The notes under the pieces were generated by a model. That model worked only from the letters and a program-made list of their open reading frames with translations. It ran no database searches and was not told the origin of the DNA. A stretch of 44,500 nucleotides of DNA from an uncultured bacterium (GTDB lineage Bacteria > Bacillota > Clostridia > Lachnospirales > Lachnospiraceae), in the NCBI GenBank assembly GCA_905215405.1, contig CAJMQE010000024.1:1-44500 (forward strand), written 5' to 3'. Below, one piece after another: positions 44,270 through 44,500 of this stretch. The position numbers and the translations under genes were made by a program. How positions within the stretch are numbered: position 1 is the stretch's first letter; each line of letters starts with the position of its first letter.

Positions 44270-44315
44270 ATAATAATCGTTATATCGTTTATGTCAATCT
44301 GTTTCAACGATATAA
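44270..44315 (-). promoter_or_regulatory. comM-dprA-topA promoter with 10-bp inverted repeat
   Basis: The -35 TTGACA (44297-44292) is a perfect consensus and the -10 is TATTAT (44275-44270), 16 bp apart. The -35 hexamer lies inside the loop of a perfect 10-bp inverted repeat, TTATATCGTT (44280-44289) and AACGATATAA (44306-44315), whose arms are 16 bp apart. A further ATCGTT lies at 44276-44281. Such a layout suggests a repressor site. Confidence 0.6.
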
Positions 44316-44441
44316 AAAATAGCATTATATATACTATTTCTATCATTTCAAACTTCTAAAAGAAAACATACCATCGAAAAACACTCTGTTATTCGTCTCT
44401 GTATCTGCAGGTCAATGCATCTGTACATCATTCTTACAAAT

Positions 44442-44500
44442 TGGGGCAATCACAGCCACCGGTATAACCGGTGGTTTGCTGTGTCCCCTATAAGGGGATA
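44442..44500. repeat. Compound palindrome at the window edge
   Basis: On the plus strand GGGG, CACAGC, CCACCGGT, ACCGGTGG, GCTGTG and CCCC follow in order, forming a nested hairpin. The sequence TCCCCTATAAGGGGA, a second palindrome, comes next and shares the last CCCC arm. No T tract follows on either strand. It may be the end of a mobile element or a structured RNA that continues past the window. Confidence 0.5.

Overview
The window is almost wholly a long flagellar and chemotaxis (fla/che) operon of a motile, low-GC, Gram-positive bacterium of the Clostridia. The family Lachnospiraceae (Roseburia, Lachnospira, Agathobacter and relatives) is the best guess. The evidence is the AT-rich sequence with strong GGAGG ribosome sites and frequent TTG starts, CodY directly upstream of flgB, the Firmicutes-type parts (FliY, CheC, CheD, FlhF/FlhG, FlbD, FapA), and rpsB-tsf directly behind the operon, as in Bacillus subtilis. 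Every confidently called gene is on the minus strand, so transcription runs from high to low coordinates.

In reading order: positions 44500-44099 hold a compound palindrome at the window edge and a promoter with an operator-like inverted repeat. Positions 44098-39170 hold comM, dprA and topA (DNA uptake, recombination, topology). codY follows with its own promoter and a strong terminator. Positions 38129-38156 hold the sigma-A-type promoter of the fla/che operon, overlapped by an 18-bp near-palindrome resembling a CodY box. Next come flgB-flgC-fliE-fliF-fliG-fliH-fliI-fliJ-ylxF-like-fliK-flgD-TIGR02530-flgE (rod, MS ring, switch, export ATPase, hook). An intergenic stretch of about 300 bp carries a hairpin and a second promoter. 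It is followed by flbD-motA-motB-fliL-fliM-fliY-cheY-fliO-fliP-fliQ-fliR-flhB-flhA-flhF-flhG-PilZ-cheB-cheA-cheW-cheC-cheD-membrane protein-sigma28-fapA-small protein-DUF6115 (SwrB position)-MltG-LysM-like protein. rpsB, with a structured leader and its own promoter, and tsf close the block.

Together the genes encode the rod, hook and MS/C-ring, the type III export gate and ATPase, the stator, a nearly complete chemotaxis phosphorelay (CheA, W, Y, B, C, D; no CheR or CheV here), a c-di-GMP PilZ effector, and the sigma factor for late genes. Flagellin, filament cap, hook-filament junction proteins and FlgM are not in the window.

The left 1 kb is degraded DNA: a terminator for a gene outside the window, a small membrane-protein reading frame broken at a G8 tract, and a decayed alpha/beta hydrolase containing an 18-bp tandem repeat. 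No tRNA, rRNA, CRISPR array or intact transposase was seen. The less ordinary signals are regulatory (operator-like palindromes, the S2 leader, a series of intergenic hairpins, many TTG starts) plus a few poorly characterised accessory flagellar genes.
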